Shown one piece after another: positions 1-12,259 of a DNA stretch of 28,108 nt. The notes beneath the pieces were generated by a model that did not search any database, had not been told where the DNA came from, and saw only the letters and a list, made by a program, of their open reading frames with translations. This DNA is from Hirudo medicinalis (lineage: Eukaryota > Annelida > Clitellata > Hirudinida > Hirudinidae). A program made the translations under genes and the position numbers. Positions within the stretch are counted from its first letter, which is position 1, and every line of letters begins with the position of its first letter. The DNA lies in the NCBI GenBank assembly GCA_011800805.1, contig MPNW01000252.1:30001-58108 (forward strand), given 5' to 3'.

Positions 1-37
1 TCAGACATTTTACATTCCTCGTGCGGTGTGTTTTCAG

Positions 38-1149
38 GGTTCAAGAGCGAGTGGATTCTCTGAAAGCGAAACTCGATGCCTCCAAAAAGAAGCTCCTCGA
101 CCGCAAGAACAGACTCGCGGGAACTCAGGCTTTCCAGGAATTCAAAAGAGATGCAGACGAGGTGACGATACTTTTTAAAATGTTTGAGTGAAATTAATTT
201 TTTGATCAATTTCTGATGTTCTACAACACAATACAATAATTACAATAAAGACAATGAGTCTACAAAAGACAGTAAATGTAGACAGAAATTGTTTTACTTC
301 ATAATCAAGGAGAAGTTTTGTCTTTGGAAATAGGTCATTATGTGACCAATGAAAAACACTGGGCATTTTAAAGCCATCACAAATTGTTTTGTAACAAATA
401 AAAAATATTGAAGCTATTTTAAATTCTTCGAGACTGACTCATTTTTGTTTGTTCTTCAGCTCTCAGATTGGATACAGACAAAATATATTTTGGCCTGTGA
501 TGAATCTTACAGGGATCTGACCAATCTTCTGCCAAAACTTCAGAAGCACCAGGCCCTTGAAGCTGAGGTGAGAGCTAATCATGTCAGACTTGAAGATATA
601 AATAAAACAGGGGAGGGGCTTGTGAAACTGGGTCACCATGCCACTCCTGAGGTCAAGAAAACTTTGGTGAGACTCAACAATGATTGGAAGCAACTGGATG
701 ACAAGGTGAGCAATTAAAAAGAATCTTTGATAATCTTTGAAAACAAGAATGATACAACTGACGTGATAATTATACAACTGATATTATACAACTGATATCA
801 TAATGATACGATAGTGAATACATTCAACCAACACACTTGAAACCCCAGGTAAAGGATAAAGGACTGAAGCTGAGACAAGCTGCCCAGCAAGAACTCTTCA
901 ACAAGGCTCTCGAAGATGCCAATGCAAAGCTCTCAGAGATGGAAAGACTTCTCAAAACCCAGGACCTTGGCAAGGACTTGAGGGGCGCCAAACATCTTCT
1001 CTACAAGCATCAGGTACCATCATCTTTTCCAAGGATTTTCAGTGAAGAATTAGACAAAAACATACTTAATGAGTAACTATGATGATAGTAAATATTAGTT
1101 TTATTATGTTCATCAGTTGCATTGATTATTGTTATTAATTAGTTGATTG

Positions 1150-1187
<38 letters not shown>

Positions 1188-1903
1188 CAGATGCTAGAGA
1201 ATGAGATGGCAGTAAATGCAGAGAATCTGAGGAGCATCGTTGAGCAAGGAAACAAACTTGCCAAAGACGGCCACTTCGACTCCAAAGGGATTCTGCAGGC
1301 TGTCAAGGAATTTGACAATCGGTCTGTACTGATTACTAACCAATTAACGATGCCAACAACTCGTCAGTTATAATAATTATAATAATAGTTAATAAGTGGT
1401 CATAACTAACGATTTGAATTTGCTAAGCGATAAACAACGCAATTATTCATGAATATCTTGAACATCACCACATCTCTTATTGTCCGTCATTGTCATCGAC
1501 ATATTCTTACGTCAGCTTCAAGGCCTTGGAACAGCCAATAGCAAGGAGACGCCACCTTTTGGAAGAATCTCTGAAACAGCACCAGTACCTCTTCGACGTG
1601 GAGACAGAACTGCAGTGGATCAAGGACCACCTCCCTGGGGCCACCTCGATAGACTACGGTCGGACCTTGGTCGACACCATCAACCTTCATGCCAAGCACA
1701 AGAAGCTCGAGATGGAGCTACAAGGCCATCAGCCGCAGGTCGATAAAGTCCTTTCCACTGGAAGCGGCCTGGTCAAAGCCAAACACTTTGCCAGTCACGA
1801 GATCAAGGCGAAGAGTGACGAGTTGTCGTCTGCCTGGAGGAATCTTCTCCAGGAAGCTAACATCAGGAGGAGCAATCTGGAATCATCGATGGAAAAGCAC
1901 AAG
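38..1903 (+). CDS. betaH spectrin exons 1-5: end of one repeat, then window repeats 1-3
   Basis: Exons are 38-161, 460-705, 849-1013, 1191-1321 and 1516-1903. Exon 1 enters at phase 2 (one base completes a codon) and reads VQERVDSLKAKL, the helix C end of a repeat that began upstream. Repeat 1 starts at FQEFKRDADE (about 132) and continues as LSDWIQTK in exon 2. Repeat 2 starts with LFNKALEDANAKL in exon 3; its helix A has M where W is usual. Repeat 3 lies wholly in exon 5 (LFDVETELQWIKD). The intron at 1322 splits an Arg codon (phase 2) just before an aromatic residue. The others are phase 0. Confidence 0.9.
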
Positions 1904-3105
1904 GTGAGTGGAACAAATGACTGATGTACTTTAGTGTTTGATGATGGTGATGGTGGTGGTGATGATGGTGGAGATGGTGGTGGTGGTGATGGTGGTGATG
2001 ATGATGGTGGTGATGATGGTGGTGATGATGATGGTGGTGATGATGATGGTGATGGTGATGATGATGGTGGTGGTGATGATGGTATTGCTGATGATTGTTG
2101 CTTATAGTTTCCATTGGTTAAAATCCATCTTAGATTTATGAAAATATGTTTTATTTTTGTTTCACGGTTTGTCCTCAACATTCGGTCATGTTATTCCCAC
2201 TCGAGTTGCAATCGAATGTTATTGTTGTCGATAAATTGTCAATAATAAATTTTAAAGTAATTAATGAATTGTAAAGTAATTAATGAATTGTAAAGTAATT
2301 AATGAATTGTAAAATAAGTAATGAATTGTAAAGTAATTAATGAATTGTAAAGTAATTAATGAATTGTAAAGTAATTAATGAATTGTAAAATAAGTAATGA
2401 ATTGTTGTTGGCGTGCAGTTCCTCTCGGAAGCGAACGACATCCTCTCCTGGCTGACGGAGAAACACCAACTCCTCTCGGGCAACGATTTTGGAAGGGATT
2501 CTGCAGCATCCGACAGCCTCCTCACCAAGCACAAGGTATGTCTCGATGCTCGACGTCATATTTTTACGCTAAGTGAAGTAGTGTCATTATTCGTCATCAT
2601 TTTGAATGACTTTATATTAATTATAAATTAATTATTAAAAAAAGATTAATAATAATTAATTAATAATATTAATAATAAATATTATTTATATAATAATTAA
2701 ATATATAATATTTATATAATAATTAAATATATAATATTTATTAATTAATAATAATAATATCATTATTAAAATAATAATTACTATCAACAGGTTATTGAAT
2801 CAGAAGTGAAGACTCACGCAGCCCTTGTCAAGGACTTGGGCAAAAGAGCAGCTGCCATCCAGCAGAATGATGAGTCCAGTGCCAAAGACGTTTCTTCCAA
2901 GCAGGTGGTTCTTTAAGTCCTGCTCGGATATTTGTCATCCGTTCATTCTTCCTTCTAGCGAAGACTTTATTTCATATTTATAATTCTTCATATTTTCTTT
3001 TGGACTTATTAATTCCTGAATTCTTTATTTTAAAATCTATTGGCATCATTACTTTGTCATCTTTACTATCTTTATTATTATTATTGTTATTGTTGTTATT
3101 ATTGC

Positions 3106-3138
<33 letters not shown>

Positions 3139-6075
3139 TTTTTACTGTGAGTAACTCATAATAATAACAACCCTCCGTTCGCCCACAGTCTACCCTTGAG
3201 GATCTGATGTCAGACCTGGAGAGAAAGTGCAGGAACCGTCGGAAGAATCTGGAAGGCTCGAAACTCTTCCACGACTGGCTGAACGAGACGGAGGAGCTGG
3301 ATGAATGGATCGCCGAGCAGATGGTGCAGGCCACTTCGGAGGAGTACGGACAAGATTACGAACACCTCCAGGTGTGCATGAGATGATGACGGTGATAGTG
3401 ATGCTGGTGGTGGTGATGATGACGATGTCAGTGATGCTTGGAAATGCATTGACAGATGTTGTTAAAACGTTTTTATAAGTAAGCTTATGATTCCATGATG
3501 TGGATTTCTCAGTGGGCATATGAATAAATTCTTCTTTTAGTCCCAATAAATGATTCTATAATAAAAATAACAATAATACAACATAATAACAATAAAAAAA
3601 AATAAAAAATTATAATATTAATGATAAAGATAATAACTGATAATAATGATAATAATAATAATAATAATAATAATAATAGTAACTACAATGACAACAATAA
3701 ATTCTTCTCCAGGTCGTCTTGAACAAATTCAGCGAGTTCCAGCTGGGAATTGAAGCCGGCTCCAACAGGTTTGTCAGAGTGGACGAGATGGCCAACTCTC
3801 TCATTGAGGGCAACAACCCCAACAAGTCCCTGATCATTGAAAAGCAGGACCGCTTGATGTGAGCATGATGGTGGAACTTTTGATGCTCACGATAAATTTG
3901 ACAATTATATTGATAACAATGTCAAGAATAATTATGATGGTGATGTTGATAATAATGGTAATAATAATAATAATAGCTATAATAATACTACTACTACTAC
4001 TACTAATAATAATAATAATAATTACAAAATTATAATAATAATAATAATAATAGCCATAATAATAATACTAATAACAACAACAACAACAACAATAATAATA
4101 ATAATGCATAGTACAAGCATCACATCTAATTCTTGTTGAGTTCATAATGCTTTGAATTTCCCTCGAAAGGAACGCCTGGCAAGATCTGCTCGAACACGTC
4201 GAGTCCCGAAGTCAGAAACTCCACGGAGCAGGAGAGTTGCATCGGTTCAACCGCGACGTGGAGGATGCACTGACCCGCATCCAGGAGAAGTACTCGGGCA
4301 TGTCCGAGGACCTCGGTAAAGATCTGAAGACCACACAGAGTTACATCAAGAAACACGAAGCCTTCGAGAATGAACTGCTCGCCCTGGAGGCACAGGTCGG
4401 TGTGTGTGTGATGTGTGAGATTAGGCTAATGTATTAATAATAATAATAATGTATAATACAGTAATATGTTAATAATAATAATAATGTATAATATGGTAAT
4501 ATATTAATATTAATAATAATAATAATAATAATAATGTATAATATGGTAATATATTAATAATAATAATAATTAGTAATTATTTATAATATATCATATTATA
4601 AGATAATAAGTTATGACAAGCAGTCATAAGAGTTTTGAAGACATTGAAATGATCAACATTTGCAAATAATCAAATCTGTACTCGACACCTTTTATAGTGT
4701 TAGTTGTTATTAAATCAGTAACTAACCCGATACGACAATTGTCATCTTACAAAAGTAATAATTCAATTTATTAAGTCATTTATTAACATATTAAGTCACT
4801 CGAGTGATTTCTTTTCCTCACTCTCAGCTCCAGATCCTCTTCTACGATTCTGAACGCCTCCAGCAGACCTACCCCGGCGGCAATGCCGAGCACATCTCTG
4901 GTCAGCAGGAGGTCGTGTACAGCAACTGGATCATCCTCAAGGACAAGTCCAACCTCAGGAGGAGCAACCTTTTGGCTCAACTGGATTACTATCTCTTCAC
5001 ACAGGCCGTCAGTTTTTTTTGGGATTATTTTGTTTTGTTTTGTTTTGTATTTGGTTGTGTGTTTTGTTTGTTTTTGTTTTTAATAAATAGTGTTTTTTTG
5101 AGAGATATTTTGTTAGCTTTTAATGTACTTTTAGAAACCATTCATTCAATATGTTCAAGATTATTACATTAAGGTGTCACCAGGTTGATGTGTCCATAAA
5201 TATAAAGCTCACCAAGCTAATGTTAATTGTCGTAGCACTTTAGCAGTGTCACACCCGACAACGTCACACACCAGTGATGCAACACACAACAACCACGCAA
5301 CACCAATGCTCTGCGAGCATTTCCACGCATTAATGCACAAATGCACAATTTGTCAGATTCACTGATCGATCTACAACATCACACACCAGCCATCCACCAA
5401 TTCATTCCTTTCTTTCCTTCCTTCAGATTCGAAGCCTCCACAGCTGGGCAGAGGAGACGATGAAAGCCATGAGGGACGACACCCCGGCCAGGAACGTTGC
5501 CATGGCTACGGAAAAAATCAAAGAGCACGACGAAGCAAGGGTGGAAATCGACGCACGTCAGGAGACCTTCGACGAGGTCGTCGGCAAAGGTCAAAAAATG
5601 GCCGAGGAGAAGCACATCATGACGGACGACGTGAGTCGTTGTTGCACACAGTTGTTGCTTACGTTTCAATGGCTTTCGATGTCATTTGCATGTGCAGCGA
5701 TCAGTAAGCAGCAAGGATTTTATCAGTTAAAACTTATGATTGATAGTATCATATCATAGTCTTCAACTTCCTATAATCATCACAATCATCATCATCATCA
5801 TCATCATAACTACAGATCAAGGAGAAACTGTTGGAAATCGTGAATACTCGCGAGATGCTCGAGGAGACCTGGCACAGGAAGAAGAAGCGGCTCGAGGAAG
5901 CCCTCGATCAGCAACTCTTCCTGAGGGACGCCAATCAACTGGAGGCGATCAGCAACACCCAGGAGGCCTACCTCAAGGGGGTGGAGCTCGGATCGACCCC
6001 GGATCAAGTAGAAACTCTGATGAGGAAGCACGAGGCTTTCGAGAATGTACTCAACTCACAGGATGGAAAGGTGAG

Positions 6076-6114
<39 letters not shown>

Positions 6115-9100
6115 GATGATTGATGATTGATGATTGATGATGATGATGATGATGAAACTATGATTACTGTGGTGATTGTGATGGTGTTGTTGGTGATGAT
6201 AATGATGGTGATGATGATGATGGTGGTGATGATGATGATGGCGATTATGTCAACCATTTGCAGTTGATGGGTCTGAAGGAGTTTGCTGAGAGACTCCTGT
6301 GTGCAAGTCCTCAGGACTCAAAAGAAGTCAAAGAGACCATCAAAAATGTCACAGCCAGGTTGGTTGGTTGGTTGTAAAGTGAACCGACTCGAGTTGAACT
6401 TATATTCTTCCATCTGTTCATCTATCCAATAACTTATGGACACATTTATCATCATCAACATAATCACCATCATCATAATCATTATCATCTCTGTCATCAT
6501 CATCGTCATCACCATCATCAACTGTCAAGAGTTTGTTGACTTAACCTTTTTCTTTCAGGCGTTCGGCCATCAAGGACCTCAGTCACAGGCACAGGGACAA
6601 GCTCTCGGACAACCTTTTGTACGCCCAGTTCAACAGGGACGTCGTGGAGGTTGGTCAGCGATCGTTTTGAAACGATTCTCTCGTTCATTCCGTTTCATCT
6701 TTCCATCTAATCAGCCTTAGCACCACAAGTCTGTGAATTAATTTACTTGCTGCGATTAACTTGTAATTAATTTCCAGCAATTCATTCATCCATCCACAAA
6801 TTCTTCATTCATCCATCCACAAATTCTCCATCCATCCATCCACAAATTCTTCATTCATCCAGGCCGAAGGATGGATCGACGAGAGACTGAGAGTGGCGAA
6901 GGAGGAGAACTTCAAGAACGTCAAGGACCTCCAGGAGAAAATGAAGAGCCTCAAGAAGCACCAGGTCTTCGAGGCCGAGATCATGGCCAATGCCGAGAAG
7001 ATCAAGTCCATCAAAATGGTGGGCACTTGTTGAACATTTCTCTGAGACTGGTTCACTTAATTATCACCTGGTTATCGCATTATCACTTAGTCATCATATT
7101 GTTACCTATTGATTATTATTGATTATTGTTACATTATGCTATGCCTTTTTTTTTAGGATTATAATAATTTATAATATATTAATAATTAATTAATATATAT
7201 ATATGTATATATATTGTTTTTGCACAAGAATATTATTTATAGAACCTCTTACAATACTAGATAACCATAAAATGGAGATAAACCGTAAAAATGAGATAAA
7301 TAAACAAATTGAGATCGCAAACCCTTAACCCCGAAATCCCAACCCGCACAGGCCGGTGAGTCACTGCTGAAGAGACGTCACCCCCACTCGTCTGAGATCC
7401 AGCAGAGGGTGAACACACTCATCCAGAACTGGAACGACCTCCTCAAAGCCTCAAACGAAAGGGGAAAAGGTCTTGAAGAGGTCAAGGACATTCTGAAGTT
7501 CAACGAAGAAGTCGACAAGGTGGAAGCATGGATCAGAGAAAAGGTTTGGATTATTATTGTCATCATCATTATTATTGTTGTTGTTATTGTTGTTGTTGTT
7601 GTTGTTGTTATTATTATTATTATTATTATTGTTGTTGTTGTTGTTGTTGTTGTTATTGTTATTATTATCATTTTATTATTATTATTGTTATTGTTGTTAT
7701 TATTATTATTGTTGTTATTGTTGTTATTATTATAATTATTGCTATGGTTACTTTTTATACTTATCATTCTTGATCATTGTATATTGATTGCAATATCTTT
7801 AAGACCACATTTTCTCCATCCAAACAGGAACTCCTGGTAGCAGCTTGCGACCTTGGAAGGGACTACGAGCACTGCCTCGAACTCCAGAGGAAAGTCGACG
7901 ACGTCGAAGGGGTGAACCGAATGAACTTTTGTGATTTCCATATCGTGAATATTTATCCATTATTAATTATAATAGATGTGATAGCATTATTGAATATTAA
8001 CGAGCATCTGATGTCACACCAGGGGATAGCAGTGGATGAGGAACGAATTGCCAGCATTTGCAAACTGGCCGACAAGCTGCTTCACCAAGGAAGGACCGAC
8101 ACAAAACTCATTAAGGAGAAAAAGGCCAACATGCTGTCGAAGTATTTATTATCATCATCACCGTCGTCATCATCACCACCATCATCTACATCTTTTCATC
8201 CATGGTGTTCTTTCTTTTCATCGTGTTTGCCATTCCAGATGGAACCTCATCCAGGGTGCACTGAACGACCACCGAAAGAAGCTCGAAATGGCACTGGAAA
8301 TACATTCGTTCAATCGCGACATGGACGACATTGCTGACAGAATCAACGAGAAGGTAGGTAGTATTATCAATCAAAAGGTAGGTAGTACTATCAATCAGAA
8401 GGTAGGTAGTACTATCAATCAGAAGGTAGGTAGTACTATCAATCAGAAGGTAGGTAGTACTATCAATCAGAAGGTAGGTAGTATTATCAATCAAAAGGTA
8501 GATAGTACTATCAATCAGAAGGTAGGTAGTATTATCAATCAAAAGGTAGGTAGTACTATCAATCAAAAGGTAGGTACTATCAATCAGAAGATAGGTAGTA
8601 CTATCAACCAAAAGGCCTTGAAAATACTATTTTATATTTCTATAGCTATAGCTATAGCTAGAGCTATTGAATTTGATTTGTTTTCAAATAACAATGTAAA
8701 TATTCATGGATAAATTACTTAAATTGTTAGTTAGTAATTAGTCATTTAGTTATTAATAATACATTATTAGTCATAATATTGTTTTCAAAATGCCATTCCT
8801 TCTTAAGCACCTCATTACAGTGGTGAGTCGACGAGTCCCGAATTAGTTTTCGTTTATTTGTTTGCGATCCTTTCGAATCTGAATTTCAAATCAGCGCTTG
8901 TGTCGTGTTGAGCTTCGATGACGTCTGCCCATTGTTGATTATTCGAAGTCTGCCGTCCAGAATTATTCGAATTCTGTTGTCGAATTTGCCAGTTATGATT
9001 CATTTTGCCAGTACCATTGTTTACTTGCTATTACTCTCCCAACACGTGATTGTTAATGGATGACATTCTGAGTCATCACCATCATCATTAGCATCATCAT

Positions 9101-11884
9101 CATCATCTTTGATTTTTTAGGCTTAATATGGAAACGGCTTCAGCCCTGTCGACATTGCTAGATTATTATTATTATTAAGTTATTATTTATTTATTATTAT
9201 TAAATGCTCGAATGAAATCTTCGAAGGACATTTTTCGAAATGCCGAAACAGTGATCGATGGTGATTTGTTGTCGTTTGTTAGAACCTGTTCGTGCAGGAT
9301 CAAATGATTGTCATCAGAACTCTTGTTCAATTGATTTTGATTGACTCCTGAGGAAATTCTCGACTCGTTGTTGTTGTGTAATTGTGTCGTTCTTGTTGTG
9401 CTTCAGTAATCCATTTAATCCATTTTGCTGCTAGTTACAATTTATTACATATTTTGCAAACAATGTCCTTCCAATCCTCCATCACCACCATCATCATCAC
9501 AAACATCATCATCATCATCACCACCATGATAGTCATCGTCATTGTCATCACCATTAATATCGACATCTTTATCACCATCATCATCGTCGCATGAGAAACT
9601 ACATTCATCGCAGGCAACCTTGATGTCGTCGCACGATTACGGAAGGAACCTGGCTTCGATACAGGCACTCATCAGGAAGCAGGAGGAGGTGGAAAAGGAC
9701 ATGACAGCTATCCACCTGCAGATAAAGGTGAGATGAACACATGTGGTGAGATGATGAATGTAGTGATGAATGTGGTGATGATCACAATCATAATGCATTG
9801 GATTGGAATTGCCCAATTGGGACTCACCAAGTTTTGCCAAACTATATGGTAATGTGCCATCGTAAGCCATGCAAAGCAGTGAATTTATTGATTGTAGACC
9901 AATTAAATGAATAATAAATAGAATAATAAAGAAATTGTGGATTCATTGATTATTTATTTATTTGGAAAAAAATCTGTTTGAAAATTATTCATTTGATATT
10001 ATTTATAATCTTCATAGTGAATTATTTATTAATGAATTATTGGTAATAATCATTTATTAATGAAATTAATTTTTAACTTCAAACAACATTTTTACATCTT
10101 CCTGCAGAAAATGGAGCAGCTCTTCGTTGAACTGAGCCAAAAGTACCCCAGCATGATCACTGAACCTCAGGAAAAGCTGTCGAAGGTCAAGGCCGGCTGG
10201 ACTAAACTTGGAAGTTTGGCTGCGTCAAGGTCCTTTAAGTTTTCGAGTGTTTCTTGTCGAACTTGCAACCGTGCCTTGCTTTATTATTTCGATTATTTTA
10301 ATTTTCAATTCTTATTATTTAAATTAAAATATTTCTAATAATTTATAAGCATTTATTCAATTTATTTCATTAATTAGAAGAAAAACGTTGTCATTAATAA
10401 TGAATGTCTTGTGAGACATTTTTCGGCACTTATTTTCACCCTTTTACACTCTTCAACAAATATTTGCCCCGATGATCATGTCGTCGACATTCGCTTGACA
10501 ATTTCTGTGCTCTTAAATCTCAGGAAACTCAAACTGGAAGACGTCTACCTGGTCTTCAGATTCTTTTCCGATGCAGAAGAGCAGGTATTTTTGTTTGAAC
10601 ATCTCGTCCATGGATATCTAGAATTTATCCAATTGTCTCCAGTTTTAGTCAGACACTTTGTGATTTAAAATGGTGAATAAAATCGCCTCATTATGCCACA
10701 GATTTCGTGGTGCCGCAATATGGCCGCCCTCATAAACTCCGGGAATCCCGGGACGAACGTCCGAGAGGCAGAACAACAACTGCAGTCCCATCTGGAGAAG
10801 AAGGTTTGTTGTTTATGAGACAATGTTGTTTGTTTATTGTTGCTATTACTATGTTCGTATAATAATAATTATTAATATTACTATGTTTGTATAATAATAA
10901 TTACTAATATTATTATGTTTGTGTATCAATGCTATTATTAATATTATTATGTTTTTATAATATGTTTGTGTATTAATGCTATTATTAATATTATTATGTT
11001 TTTATAATATGTTTGTGTATCAATGCTATTATTAATATTATTATGTTTTCATAATATTTTATAAAATAATAATATCTAATAGACTGAAATAACCGGTCGC
11101 CAAGACAACCAGAGGTCCCTGATGGACCGTGCCAAGAAGATCTCCTCGAACAGCAACTTCAAGGTGGAAGAAGTTCAAAAGGTCACGAAGGACCTGGAAA
11201 GGGCCTGGATGGACCTCAATAATGACTGGACTCAGAGGAAGACCCTCTTGGCACAGAGACATGATTTCCAGGTGGTGATGATAGTGATCCTATTAATTAG
11301 GCATGGTCTAAATGTATGTGATGCATTGTGATAGCAAGGATATATAATACATCATAAAAAAAAACTTGTTGATACATTAATGATAACAGTTTAACTAATT
11401 ATAATCAATTAATACCATTAATTAACGAATGATAACGAGCCCTCGTCATTCCAAAGGTCTACGAGAGTTTTGCTGACCAGGCAGACCAATGGATGGCCAC
11501 CAAGGAAGCTTTCCTTGCCAACGAGGACCTAGGGGTGAGCTCATACTTTATATTCGTTACGACTTCGTCCGATAGCACATCGTCGACTTCGTTCGCCCAG
11601 GACTCCCCGTCGTCCGTCGACGACTTGATCAAGAAACACGACAGCTTCACCACCACCCTTGAAGCTCAGTGCGAGAAGCTCTCGACTCTCGAGCAGCTGG
11701 CGCACGAGTTGCTCAAGCAGCAGCATTATGCCTCCGACCAGATCCAGGCCAGGTGAGTGGTCAGGGGTCGTAAGACTTTGATGGGTTTAAAATGGTAAAT
11801 GGTGACGGTTAGACATTATTACAAGTTGTTATTTTTTAATCGCTTATTATTGCTTATTGTAACTTGATATTACTTTTAATCAAC

Positions 11885-11916
<32 letters not shown>

Positions 11917-12195
11917 GTGGTTGTTGTTATTATTATTATTATTTATTATTATTGTTATTATTATTATTATTGTTGTTGTTGTTGTTATTGTTGTTATTAT
12001 TATTATTATTATTTTATTTATTATTATTTTATTTTTAGGCTCAAGGGTGTCATGGAGAGATGGGAAGATATAAAGAGATGTTCTGAACTCAGAAGGATGC
12101 GACTCAACGACTCCAAGGACTGTCAGTCGTTCCTCATCTCCATCCACGATGTTAGTTGTCATTTAGTATTATTATTATTGTTTATTATTATTATT

Positions 12196-12259
<64 letters not shown>

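Noticed and set aside
1863..2181. Poly-His, poly-Met/Val and Ser/Pro-rich frames over 1940-2083
   Set aside because: Same artefact, from the GAT/GGT repeat in intron 5.
7549..7787. Long open frames of poly-Leu, Tyr/Cys and Val/Ile
   Set aside because: They are translations of the ATT/GTT microsatellite; any frame without stops in a triplet repeat stays open.
8186..8611. Minus-strand 141-codon frame with a STTYLLID repeat
   Set aside because: It is the reverse reading of the 24-bp minisatellite; there is no start context, homology or gene structure around it.
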